Below, piece after piece: positions 26,662 to 35,123 of a DNA stretch of 64,000 nt (positions are counted from its first letter, which is position 1; every line of letters starts with the position of its first letter). Source of the DNA: Atlantibacter hermannii (GTDB taxonomy: Bacteria > Pseudomonadota > Gammaproteobacteria > Enterobacterales > Enterobacteriaceae); contig LR134136.1 of the NCBI GenBank assembly GCA_900635495.1, positions 3,038,001 through 3,102,000 on the forward strand, read 5' to 3'. The position numbers and the translations under genes were made by a program. A model generated the notes under the pieces. The model was given only the letters and a program-made list of their open reading frames with translations. It ran no database searches and was not told the origin of the DNA.

Positions 26662-27599
26662 TTAACGTGAAGCGGTTGATGCCCGGCGGGCGCGCTGGGC
26701 GTCATCCTGGAATGTCCAGGCGATAAAACGGCTCTGTTTCTGGCCCTGCGACATTTCCACTTTCACCACTTTCACCACCCCCGCCTGTTGCAGGGCGCGG
26801 TAAAGATCCGGCAAATTGTCGCCCTTCGACACCAGCGACGTAAACCACGTCACCTGACGGGCAAAGGCTTTGCTTTCCTTAAATCAGCGTGGTAATAAAC
26901 GCCACCTCGCCGCCGTCGCACCACAACTCCTGCTGCTGGCCGCCAAAAGTTAAGCTGGGCGCTCTCTTTCAGACCGAGATTGCGACGTTTGCGCTCGCTA
27001 CTCGCCGCGGCGCTTGCCTGGGAATCATGAAACGGCGGGTTACACATCACGGCATCGTAATATTCATTCTTATGAATAATGCCGTTAAGGATAGCGTCGG
27101 GGGTTTTCTGCCGACGCAGGCGAATCGCTTTATTAAGCCCCGGATTGGCGAGGATAATCGCATTGGCGCTCTTTAACGCTTCGTCATTGACTTCGCTACC
27201 GGTAAAACGCCAGCCATATTCATGATGACCAATCAGGGGATAAATACAGTTCGCACCCACCGCCGATATCCAGCACCGTTGCGTTGCGCGGCACCACGTC
27301 GTTATGGTCCTGCGCCAGCAAATCCGCCAGATGAATGCACATAATCGGCGCGCCCCGGTACCGGCGGACATAAAAAGCCGTCGGGAATATCCCAGTTTTT
27401 CACCTGATAGTGATGTGCCAGTAACGCTTTTGTTAAGGGTCTTCACCGCCGCCGGATCGGCAAAATCAATCGTGGCTTCGCCCGCTGGCGACTGGCGGAC
27501 AAACGCCGTTAACTCAGGGCAATCCTGCTGTAAGGCGTTAAAGTCGTAACGGTTTTGATGGCGGTTGCGCGGATGCAGGCCGGGTTTGGTAGTCATCAT
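26662..27599 (-). pseudogene. rlmF: 23S rRNA (adenine-1618-N6) methyltransferase RlmF, broken by frameshifts
   Basis: Segments recognisable as RlmF (YbiN, 308 residues) occur in order but in different frames: KPGLHPRNRHQNRYDF at the start, GANCIYPLIGHHEYGWRFTG (SAM-binding region), the catalytic AVMCNPPFHDS (NPPF motif), SERKRRNLGL, and MTWFTSLVSKGDNLPDLYRA to the end. Shifts lie near 27430, 27360, 27260, 26945 and 26880. The intact enzyme methylates A1618 of 23S rRNA. The total of 938 bp, less about five extra bases, gives a normal-length protein, so these are probably sequencing errors. Confidence 0.87.
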
Positions 27600-28074
27600 G
27601 TTTCTCCCTGGTGGGCCGCGTACAATACCCGCTCACTGACACAGGGTAAATATCGCGACGACATTTTTACATCTGAAGCGGTTAAAAATCGCGAAGACGG
27701 CAGCAGTTTTTACCACGTCCTTCTGCCTGAGGCGAAAAATCACCAGGCAATCTCCAGGGGCTGTTGACGATGCTTAGCGCCCTGAAACCACGCGTTTTTT
27801 TTATACAACCCCACACACAAACTTCCTTTAAGATACGCATATTTGATTCACAGTTATCAAATAATGCCCTCTTCAGCGCCTGTGGCCGCACCGGTTCGCA
27901 AAATGTGCGGTTAACAAAAAATAACCTTTTAAAATCAATTTGTTTATAAATGTTCAAATTTTTTAGAACAACGCCGTCAATTTGTTTAGATTTTCTCACT
28001 CGCAAAAAACCGTGATACTTATCACATCGACTGAACATCGTCACATATACAAAATTACCTGCGAGGATTACCCC
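27600..28074. other. rlmF-ybiJ divergent intergenic region
   Basis: A 475-bp stretch without a recognised gene. Its right half (27780-28060) is AT-rich and should hold the ybiJ promoter. A short plus-strand frame (27555-27767) has no family I know. In E. coli the genes mcbA, fiu, ybiX and ybiI lie at this position; none is left here. Confidence 0.5.
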
Positions 28075-28335
28075 ATGAAAACCATTAAATATACTGCCAT
28101 CGCCACTGTTCTTTCTGCTTTATCCTTCGGTGCTTTTGCCGCTCAGTCTGTTAACCCGACCGAAACCAACGGTTTAAATAAAGTCGGCGTGGTTTCTGCT
28201 GACGGCGCCATGACCCTCGACGGTCTGGAAGCGAAACTGGCAGCAAAAGCAGAAGCTGCAGGCGCATCCCGCTATGCGATCACCTCTGCCAACACCAATA
28301 ACAAAATCAGCGGTACTGCGGTTATCTACAAATAA
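28075..28335 (+). CDS. ybiJ: YdgH/BhsA/McbA-family periplasmic protein YbiJ
   Basis: An 86-residue secreted protein: signal peptide MKTIKYTAIATVLSALSFGA ending FAA, then one DUF1471 domain with KVGVVSADGAMTLDGLEAKL and the family C-terminus SGTAVIYK. It is closest to E. coli YbiJ (also 86 residues, MKTIKYA start), a relative of the stress and biofilm proteins BhsA and McbA. The function is unknown. A strong terminator follows. Confidence 0.85.
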   Translation: MKTIKYTAIATVLSALSFGAFAAQSVNPTETNGLNKVGVVSADGAMTLDGLEAKLAAKAEAAGASRYAITSANTNNKISGTAVIYK

Positions 28336-28387
28336 TTCAGATCTCAGCCTTTACCCTCATATTGACTGACCTTTTTACCCCTTGTTT

Positions 28388-28420
28388 GCCCGTCCGGCCC
28401 TGGACGGGCTTTTTTTTTTT
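28388..28420. terminator. Terminator after ybiJ
   Basis: GCCCGTCCGGCCCTGGACGG followed by GC and a run of T: a GC-rich hairpin with ten or more T. It sits directly beside the adeP stop and serves ybiJ. Confidence 0.88.
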
Positions 28421-29753
28421 AATCGATGAACGCGATTTTCAGGGCAAACAGCAGCGCCACCGCCACCACGCACACGTTGAGTTCACGCCAGCGACGGGTA
28501 AATATTTTCATCACGCAGTAGCTGATAAACCCTAACGCAATCCCTTCCGTAATCGAAAAACTAAACGGCATCATGACTGCGGTGATAAAGGTGGGTACCG
28601 ATTCGGTAAAATCATTCCAGTCGACCCGCGCCAGACTTGCCGTCATCAATACGCCAACAAAAATTAACGCGCCCGCCGTGGCGTAACCCGGCACCATTTC
28701 CGCCAGCGGCGAAAAGAACATCACAAACAGGAACAACACGCCCACGACTATCGCGGTTAAGCCCGTTCTCCCCCCTACCGCCACCCCGGACGTGCTTTCG
28801 ATGTACGCCGTGACAGAGGAAGTGCCGATAAATGCGCCCGCGACAGAACTGACGCTGTCCACATACAGCGCCTTATTCATGTTCGGGAATTTACCTTCTT
28901 TATCTATTAAACCCGCTTTATCCGTCACGCCTATGAGTGTGCCGGACGAATCAAATAAATTAATCAGCATAAAAGAGAAAATAATACCTGCCAGGTCAAG
29001 CGATAACGCCCCGCTTAAATCGACCTGCCCCATGACGCCCATTATGCTGGGCGGCGCTGAATACACCCCGCTAAAGTGCACGTCGCCAAAAAACAATCCG
29101 CACAGCGAGGTGATAACAATCGAAACCAGTACCGCCGCATGCACATTACGCGATGACAATACCGCAATAATAAAAAATCCCAGTACGCCGAGTAATACAC
29201 CGTGCTGACTTAAATCGCCAATCGCGACCAGCGTGTCTTTATTGGCAACGATCACCCCGGCATTTTTTAATCCCATCATGGCAATAAATAAGCCAATACC
29301 GCTGGTGATACCGATGCGGAGACTCACCGGAATATTTGAAATCATCCAGTAACGAATACGAAATAAGGTTAATAAAAACAGCCCAACGGCACCCCAGAAA
29401 ATCGCCCCCATTCCCACCTGCCAGGTCATCCCCATTGCGCCCACCACCACAAAAGCGAAAAAGGCATTGAGCCCCATCGCTGGCGCTAACGCCACCGGCA
29501 GGTTGGCGATAATCCCCATGGCGATACTGCCAAAGCCCGCAATCAGGCAGGTCGTGACGAAGACCACTTTAGGGTCCATCTGCGCCGCCCCAAGAATTTG
29601 CGGGTTCACGAAAACGATATAGACCATAGTAAGAAATGTGGTGAGCCCGGCAATGATTTCGGTGCGTACCGTCGTACCGTGCTGGTGTAATTTAAAAAAG
29701 CCGGACAGCCCACCGGATTCGGCGTGATAAATTTCATCTGGCGTATTATTCAT
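28419..29753 (-). CDS. adeP: Adenine permease AdeP
   Basis: A 444-residue inner-membrane protein of the AzgA-like purine permease family (NCS2 superfamily), the same length as E. coli AdeP (YicO) and highly similar throughout. It has about 12 hydrophobic segments and the patches LPVALAPAMGLNAFFAFVVV and IGTSSVTAYIESTSGVAVGG. It is a proton-driven high-affinity adenine importer. It is divergent from ade, a pairing also seen in E. coli (yicO-yicP), but there at a distant locus. Confidence 0.93.
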   Translation of the reverse strand: MNNTPDEIYHAESGGLSGFFKLHQHGTTVRTEIIAGLTTFLTMVYIVFVNPQILGAAQMDPKVVFVTTCLIAGFGSIAMGIIANLPVALAPAMGLNAFFAFVVVGAMGMTWQVGMGAIFWGAVGLFLLTLFRIRYWMISNIPVSLRIGITSGIGLFIAMMGLKNAGVIVANKDTLVAIGDLSQHGVLLGVLGFFIIAVLSSRNVHAAVLVSIVITSLCGLFFGDVHFSGVYSAPPSIMGVMGQVDLSGALSLDLAGIIFSFMLINLFDSSGTLIGVTDKAGLIDKEGKFPNMNKALYVDSVSSVAGAFIGTSSVTAYIESTSGVAVGGRTGLTAIVVGVLFLFVMFFSPLAEMVPGYATAGALIFVGVLMTASLARVDWNDFTESVPTFITAVMMPFSFSITEGIALGFISYCVMKIFTRRWRELNVCVVAVALLFALKIAFID

Positions 29754-29952
29754 TTTTTCTATCCCAAAAGAGATGAGTGATTACCGCTTATTTCGCTAAA
29801 TTAGCGCCATTATTTGTAAACGATTCACGGCTGTTTATTCAGTGATAGTAATCACACCCTTTTGACACCTTCCCGGCTAAACTTAAATTAAATTACCGAA
29901 AATAAAATGATAATCAGTGAATCATTTTAATAAAATCAAAATGAGAAAATAA

Positions 29953-31719
29953 ATGAAAACACATTTTAACGCTAACTATCATTCAATTACCCGCAGTGAA
30001 CTCGCTGACGTATTAGCCGTAGCGCGGGGAGAAATGACCGCCGATTATATTATTGATAATGTCACCCTTCTCGATTTAATCAACGGCAGCACGTTACCCG
30101 GTCCGATCGTGATAAAAGGGAAAACCATTGCCGGTATTGGGCCCGCTTATCAGGACGCCCCTGCGCTGCGGCGAATCGATGCCCAACACGCTATCGCTGT
30201 GCCGGGATTTATCGATGCGCATTTGCATATTGAATCCAGCATGATGACGCCCGTTAGCTTTGAAACCGCCACGTTGCCGCGCGGCCTGACGACGCTGATT
30301 TGCGATCCGCATGAAATTATCAATGTGATGGGTGAAGCAGGATTTGAATGGTTCGTCCGCTGTGCGGAAAAGGCGCAGCAAAACCAGTATTTGCAGGTCA
30401 GCTCTTGTGTCCCGGCGCTGGCGGACAGCGATATTAACGGCGCGGACTTCCCGTTAAGCGACATGATGAAATGGCGCGACCATCCGTTAATTACCGGACT
30501 CGGCGAAGTGATGGACTACCCCGGCGTCATTCAGGGCAATGCGCGCATTCTCGATAAGCTGGACGCCTTCCGGCACCTGACCTTAGACGGCCACTGCCCC
30601 GGCGTTACGGGCAAGGCGCTGAATGCTTACATCGCCGCCGGCATCGAAAACTGCCATGAAAGCCACACGCTGGCGGAAGGCCGGGAAAAACTGGCCGCCG
30701 GGATGGCGCTGATGATCCGCGAAGGTTCAGCGGCGCGCAATCTCAATGCGCTGGCGCCGCTCATCACTGAACTGAATAGCCCGCAATGCATGCTGTGTAC
30801 TGACGATCGCAACCCGTGGGAAATCGCCCATGAAGGACATATCGACGCCCTGATCCGTCGGCTGATTAATCAGCATCAGGTTCCTCTGCATGTGGCCTAT
30901 CGCGTGGCAAGCTGGTCCCCGGCGAGGCATTTTGGCCTGAAGCATTTAGGACTACTCGCGCCAGGCAAACAGGCGGACATCGTATTACTCAACGATGCCC
31001 GACAGGTGGATGTGCAGTGCGTTATGGTGAAAGGCCAACCGGTCTGCGAGGCATTGTTACAGGCCAATGAAGCGGCGCGTTTAAACCTGTCTTCGCCGCC
31101 GCTGGGCAATACGGTACGCCGCGCCCTTACCACGCCGCAAGACTTCAGCCTGCCGCTGACGCCGGGCTTGCGCTATCGGGCGATAGAGGTCGTTCCTAAT
31201 GAGTTGATTACCCACGCGCGCGAATACCGCTGGTCGGAAATGGCTTTCCAGCAGGATGATATCTGCTACATCGCGGTGCTGGAGCGCTACGGCCGCCAGT
31301 CTCCCCCGGCGCTGGGATTATTGATGGGGTTTGGTCTGCGCGACGGTGCGCTGGCCTCCACGGTGAGTCATGACAGCCATAATCTGGTGGTTATCGGTCG
31401 CGATCCGGTCGATATGGCCTGCGCGGTTAACCAGGCGATCGTCGACGGCGGCGGATTATGCGTGGCGCGGCACGGGGAGGTGTTAAGCCATCTTCCACTG
31501 CCCGTTGGCGGGTTGATGAGTACCCAACCGGCAGAGGCGCTTGCACAGCACATTGACGGCCTGAAGGCAGCCTGCCGGGAATGCGGTGTGATGCTGGATG
31601 AGCCGTTTATACAGATGGGATTTTTATCGCTGCCGGTGATCCCGGCGCTGAAGCTCACCAGTCAGGGGCTGTTCGACGGTGAACGGTTTGGCTTTACGCC
31701 GCTTGCGATTGACGTATAA
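29953..31719 (+). CDS. ade: Adenine deaminase Ade
   Basis: A 588-residue amidohydrolase, equal in length to E. coli Ade (YicP). The metal-binding signature GFIDAHLHIESSMMTP lies near residue 85, followed by ICDPHEI and DGHCPG. The C-terminal adenine-deaminase domain includes VSHDSHNLVVIG. It converts adenine to hypoxanthine and ammonia. Paired with adeP, it forms an adenine uptake and salvage module. Confidence 0.95.
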   Translation: MKTHFNANYHSITRSELADVLAVARGEMTADYIIDNVTLLDLINGSTLPGPIVIKGKTIAGIGPAYQDAPALRRIDAQHAIAVPGFIDAHLHIESSMMTPVSFETATLPRGLTTLICDPHEIINVMGEAGFEWFVRCAEKAQQNQYLQVSSCVPALADSDINGADFPLSDMMKWRDHPLITGLGEVMDYPGVIQGNARILDKLDAFRHLTLDGHCPGVTGKALNAYIAAGIENCHESHTLAEGREKLAAGMALMIREGSAARNLNALAPLITELNSPQCMLCTDDRNPWEIAHEGHIDALIRRLINQHQVPLHVAYRVASWSPARHFGLKHLGLLAPGKQADIVLLNDARQVDVQCVMVKGQPVCEALLQANEAARLNLSSPPLGNTVRRALTTPQDFSLPLTPGLRYRAIEVVPNELITHAREYRWSEMAFQQDDICYIAVLERYGRQSPPALGLLMGFGLRDGALASTVSHDSHNLVVIGRDPVDMACAVNQAIVDGGGLCVARHGEVLSHLPLPVGGLMSTQPAEALAQHIDGLKAACRECGVMLDEPFIQMGFLSLPVIPALKLTSQGLFDGERFGFTPLAIDV

Positions 31720-31752
31720 AACGTGCCCGCCGGAAGACGGGCAACGCGGGGA

Positions 31753-32721
31753 TCAGTAGCTTTGCGCGACCTTCGCCAGCGCCGCGTCCAGCGTGGGCGC
31801 CTCGCCGGTCGCCACCAGGCTGCAGGCGATCTGGCGTTTAATGGATGCCGGAACCGGCTCGCTTCCGGCCACACAGCGTTCGATCCATCGCGCTGTCGTT
31901 TCAGGATCTTTCGCGGCGGGCAGCGAAAGCTGTTCGTCTGCGTCTGCGCTTTGCCGCTCGCTGAGTATCCGCACACCCTGTTGATCAATAAGATTGATTT
32001 GCGGGCAGCCTTGCGGGCTGGCATACACCTCGCCTTCGGTGCCGTGCATCAACAGGCCGCGACCGCCGATATCGCTAAAAAATTTCGCCACCCTGGCAAT
32101 GTATTCCGGGTGCGAGACGCTCGACAGACGCAGCGCCGCGTCCTCGGCAAAAGGCGTCGCCAGTTTCGCGAGGGTATGCGCGCTGTTACGCACCCCCATC
32201 CGCCAGCGCATATTTAACTGGTTTTCCAGCGGTGGGCACAGCGTGCTCACCGGAATAAATACCGGCTGATGGCCTTCGAGTTTGGCCTGCGCCTGCCCCG
32301 CATGGCGTGTCGCTTCGATGCCCATCAGTTCGAAGATGGTTTGGGTGAGCACCCGCGTCGGGTCTTCGCTGACGCCATGTACCACGACCGGGAAGCCCAG
32401 CTTATTAAGCAGCATCGCCAGCAGGGGCGTCAGGTTGGGCTGCTTACGGGCGCCGTTATAGCTGGGAATGACGATCGGCATCGGCCTGGCGACCGGTGGC
32501 GTGAGTTGAATGGTTTGCCGCTGCATCGCCTCATAAAAACCTAACATTTCCGCTTCGCCTTCCCCTTTAATGCGCAGCGCAATCAGGATGCCGCCCAGTT
32601 CCAGGTCAGGGACGTCGCCGTTAAGCATGGCGGTATACAGCTCGCGGGCCGTCTCGCTGTCCAGATCGCGGGCGTGATTCTTGCCCCGTCCGACTTCTTT
32701 AATGATTTTGCGGTAATCCAT
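31753..32721 (-). CDS. ybiB: Nucleic-acid-binding protein YbiB (TrpD2 family)
   Basis: A 322-residue protein related to anthranilate phosphoribosyltransferases, matching E. coli YbiB (320). It has the N-terminal helical domain MDYRKIIKEVGRGKNHARDL and the phosphoribosyltransferase fold with VIPSYNGARKQPNLTPL in place of a standard catalytic loop. E. coli YbiB binds DNA and RNA and is not an anthranilate enzyme. It follows dinG by 87 bp on the same strand, so it should share dinG's LexA control. Confidence 0.92.
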   Translation of the reverse strand: MDYRKIIKEVGRGKNHARDLDSETARELYTAMLNGDVPDLELGGILIALRIKGEGEAEMLGFYEAMQRQTIQLTPPVARPMPIVIPSYNGARKQPNLTPLLAMLLNKLGFPVVVHGVSEDPTRVLTQTIFELMGIEATRHAGQAQAKLEGHQPVFIPVSTLCPPLENQLNMRWRMGVRNSAHTLAKLATPFAEDAALRLSSVSHPEYIARVAKFFSDIGGRGLLMHGTEGEVYASPQGCPQINLIDQQGVRILSERQSADADEQLSLPAAKDPETTARWIERCVAGSEPVPASIKRQIACSLVATGEAPTLDAALAKVAQSY

Positions 32722-32808
32722 GACAGTTCTCCTCGCGATAGGTTGACGACACTATAATGCCCATAAATTAAGATTAGCGACTAATTTCTTATAGTTATAC
32801 CTTGACCG

Positions 32809-34989
32809 TTATTTCCCGGCGCGCTTGCGCCGACTGTAAGCGCCGCCTTTGCTGCGACGCGCTTTGCTCGCGGCGGGTTTAGCGAATGTCACTTCCGGCA
32901 CATCAGGGCGTTCTATCGGGAAGACCGGCAAGGCGTCCAGCAGCCGTTTACCGTAGTTTTTCGTCAGCAGGCGCTTATCATAAATAATCACTTCGCCCCG
33001 GCATTCGTGGCTGCGAATCAACCGCCCCACTTGTTGAATCAAATTAAACGACGCGCTCGGCAGGCTCTGCACTTCAAACGGATAACGGTTCAGGCTCTTC
33101 AACCATTCCCCTTCGGTAATGACCACCGGGCTGTCGATTGGCGGAAAGGCGATTTTATGAATATGCACCTGCGTCAGCAGATCGCCTTTTAAATCCAGCC
33201 CTTCCGCGAACGATTGCAGTCCGATCAGCACGCTGCGCTCGCCGTTCTCCACCCGCTGACGATGGAGCTGAATCAGGCGGGAACGGGGTTTGTCCCCCTG
33301 CACCAAAAGCAGCAGGCGCAAATCGGTGACGTACTCTAAAAAGCGCAGCATGGCGCGGCCGCTGGCGAACAGCACCAGCATCCCGAGATGCTGCTTGCTC
33401 TCCACTTGCTGACGGAAGTAGGCGGCCATCTCCGCCAGATGCTGCTCTTCGTTGTCGATGAGCGGCTCATACTGCATTTGCGGGATCACGATCTTGCCCT
33501 GTTCAACATGATTGAACGGCGAATCGAGCGCCACAAAGCGATCCCCTGCTTTATCTTTCAGCCCGCTCAACTCCTGCAGCCGGTTGAAACTGTTTAACGA
33601 CCGCAGGGTAGCGGAGGTCACCACAATATGCGGCACACTGCGCCACAGCAGTTTTTCAAGCTGCTCGCTGACCCGGATCCCCACGCAGTGGAAGAACATA
33701 TGCAACTGGCCTTCACGCACTTCCCGGGTCGCCCATTTGGTGACCGGCGCACCGGATGCCTTCTCCATCGCAGCCAGTCGCCACAACTTACTCTGGCTCT
33801 CGAACATCCCCAGCGCCCGGTTCATTTGCAACAGCACCCGGTGCAAACGGACCACGTCATGGTTCGCGGTTTTTTCACTGAGATCGTTTAAAAACAACTC
33901 TGCCAGACCGCGCAGTTGCTCGGTGAGCTTTGCCAGCCGCTGGCAAATCTCCATGATTTCATCCGGCAGTGCGCCCATGGCGAACCGGTGTTCGGCCTCC
34001 TGAGACGGCGGCAGATACAGGTTAAGGAGGGTATTCAGCGAGGCGATATGTTCATAAAGCTCTTCACAGTGGGCGTTAAGCCGTTCCGGCAACGCTAACG
34101 GCGGCGTGGTTTTGGGCCGAAACTGTTCCAGGCAGGTGGCGATAAGTTTGCTGAACAGATCGAGTTGCAGGCGGTACCAGGGCGCGGTGATTTCCGCGCT
34201 CATCTCCAGCGCGTCACGTGCCACGTCCGGCACATGATGGCCTTCATCCAGCACCAGCAGCAGATTCTTCGGCTCCGGCAGCACGGATTCGCTCTCCAGC
34301 GCCGCCATCACCAGCGCGTGATTGGCGACCACCACTTCCGCTTCCTGGATTTCCCGTCGCGCCACAAAAAACGGGCATTCGCGATAGTAATGGCAGTTAC
34401 GGTTCAGGCAGCTGGCTTTATCGGTACTTAATCGCCGCCATAAATCATCCTCGATCGCCTTGTCGCTGTGATCGCGCAAACCGTCCCATTTGTAGCCATC
34501 CAGATCGGTTTTTAACGAGGCGCAAAACTGCTGTTCTTCTTTGCTGTTCGGCGTCAGTTCATCGTCAAGAAACGCGAGCAGATCCTGCTGGGTCGATTCG
34601 CTGCTGGCCAGCGCAGACAGGTTGCGCGGGCAAACGTAGCGCCCACGCCCAAAAGCAGCGGTAAAGCGCAGGTCGGGAATGATTTTTTTCAGCAGCGGCA
34701 AATCTTTGCTGAAAATCTGGTCCTGCAACGCGACGTTGGCGGTACTGACCACCAGCGTTTTTTGCTCATCGCGGGCAATAGCGATACCGGGGATCAGGTA
34801 CGAAAGGGTTTTCCCGACGCCGGTCGGCGCTTCAATCGCCAGATGTCGGCCCTCCTCCCCCGCCAGGGTTTTGGCCACTTCCGCAATCATCTGCCGCTGG
34901 GGAGCGCGGGGAATAAAATCCGGGATTTGCAGTTGCAACGCTTTGTACCACGCCGCGATTTGCGTTTTTTGCGCGCTGGATAACGCCAT
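32809..34989 (-). CDS. dinG: ATP-dependent DNA helicase DinG
   Basis: A 726-residue XPD-like superfamily 2 helicase (716 in E. coli). It has Walker A APTGVGKT near residue 54, an iron-sulfur cluster domain with CPRNL and CLNRNCHYYRECPF (four cysteines), the DEGH box in LLVLDEGHHVPD, and C-terminal motifs ending QQVGRLIRS. It unwinds 5'-3' and resolves R-loops, D-loops and forks. The end is very basic (KARRSKGGAYSRRKRAGK). A LexA box at 35004-35021 precedes it. Confidence 0.96.
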   Translation of the reverse strand: MALSSAQKTQIAAWYKALQLQIPDFIPRAPQRQMIAEVAKTLAGEEGRHLAIEAPTGVGKTLSYLIPGIAIARDEQKTLVVSTANVALQDQIFSKDLPLLKKIIPDLRFTAAFGRGRYVCPRNLSALASSESTQQDLLAFLDDELTPNSKEEQQFCASLKTDLDGYKWDGLRDHSDKAIEDDLWRRLSTDKASCLNRNCHYYRECPFFVARREIQEAEVVVANHALVMAALESESVLPEPKNLLLVLDEGHHVPDVARDALEMSAEITAPWYRLQLDLFSKLIATCLEQFRPKTTPPLALPERLNAHCEELYEHIASLNTLLNLYLPPSQEAEHRFAMGALPDEIMEICQRLAKLTEQLRGLAELFLNDLSEKTANHDVVRLHRVLLQMNRALGMFESQSKLWRLAAMEKASGAPVTKWATREVREGQLHMFFHCVGIRVSEQLEKLLWRSVPHIVVTSATLRSLNSFNRLQELSGLKDKAGDRFVALDSPFNHVEQGKIVIPQMQYEPLIDNEEQHLAEMAAYFRQQVESKQHLGMLVLFASGRAMLRFLEYVTDLRLLLLVQGDKPRSRLIQLHRQRVENGERSVLIGLQSFAEGLDLKGDLLTQVHIHKIAFPPIDSPVVITEGEWLKSLNRYPFEVQSLPSASFNLIQQVGRLIRSHECRGEVIIYDKRLLTKNYGKRLLDALPVFPIERPDVPEVTFAKPAASKARRSKGGAYSRRKRAGK

Positions 34990-35003
34990 AGCAGAACCTG
35001 AAA

Positions 35004-35021
35004 TACTGTATAAACAGCCAC
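35004..35021 (-). promoter_or_regulatory. LexA (SOS) box of dinG
   Basis: On the minus strand it reads GTGGCTGTTTATACAGTA, one base different from the E. coli dinG SOS box as I recall it (TTGGCTGTTTATACAGTA). It has one canonical half (ACAG) and one degenerate half. It lies 15 bp upstream of the dinG start. Confidence 0.85.
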
Positions 35022-35083
35022 TATTGTGGCATTTTCGCCGCCCGCCCGCAAAGCAAAAGCCGGACTTAACGCGACGCGGGCAG

Positions 35084-35116
35084 CAGAAATAACAAGGGAG
35101 CCATAAAGGCTCCCTG
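35084..35116 (-). terminator. rhlE terminator
   Basis: On the minus strand GGGAGCC-TTTAT-GGCTCCC followed by TTGTTATTT. It lies just after the rhlE stop and before the dinG promoter. Confidence 0.75.
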
Positions 35117-35123
35117 TCGATGG

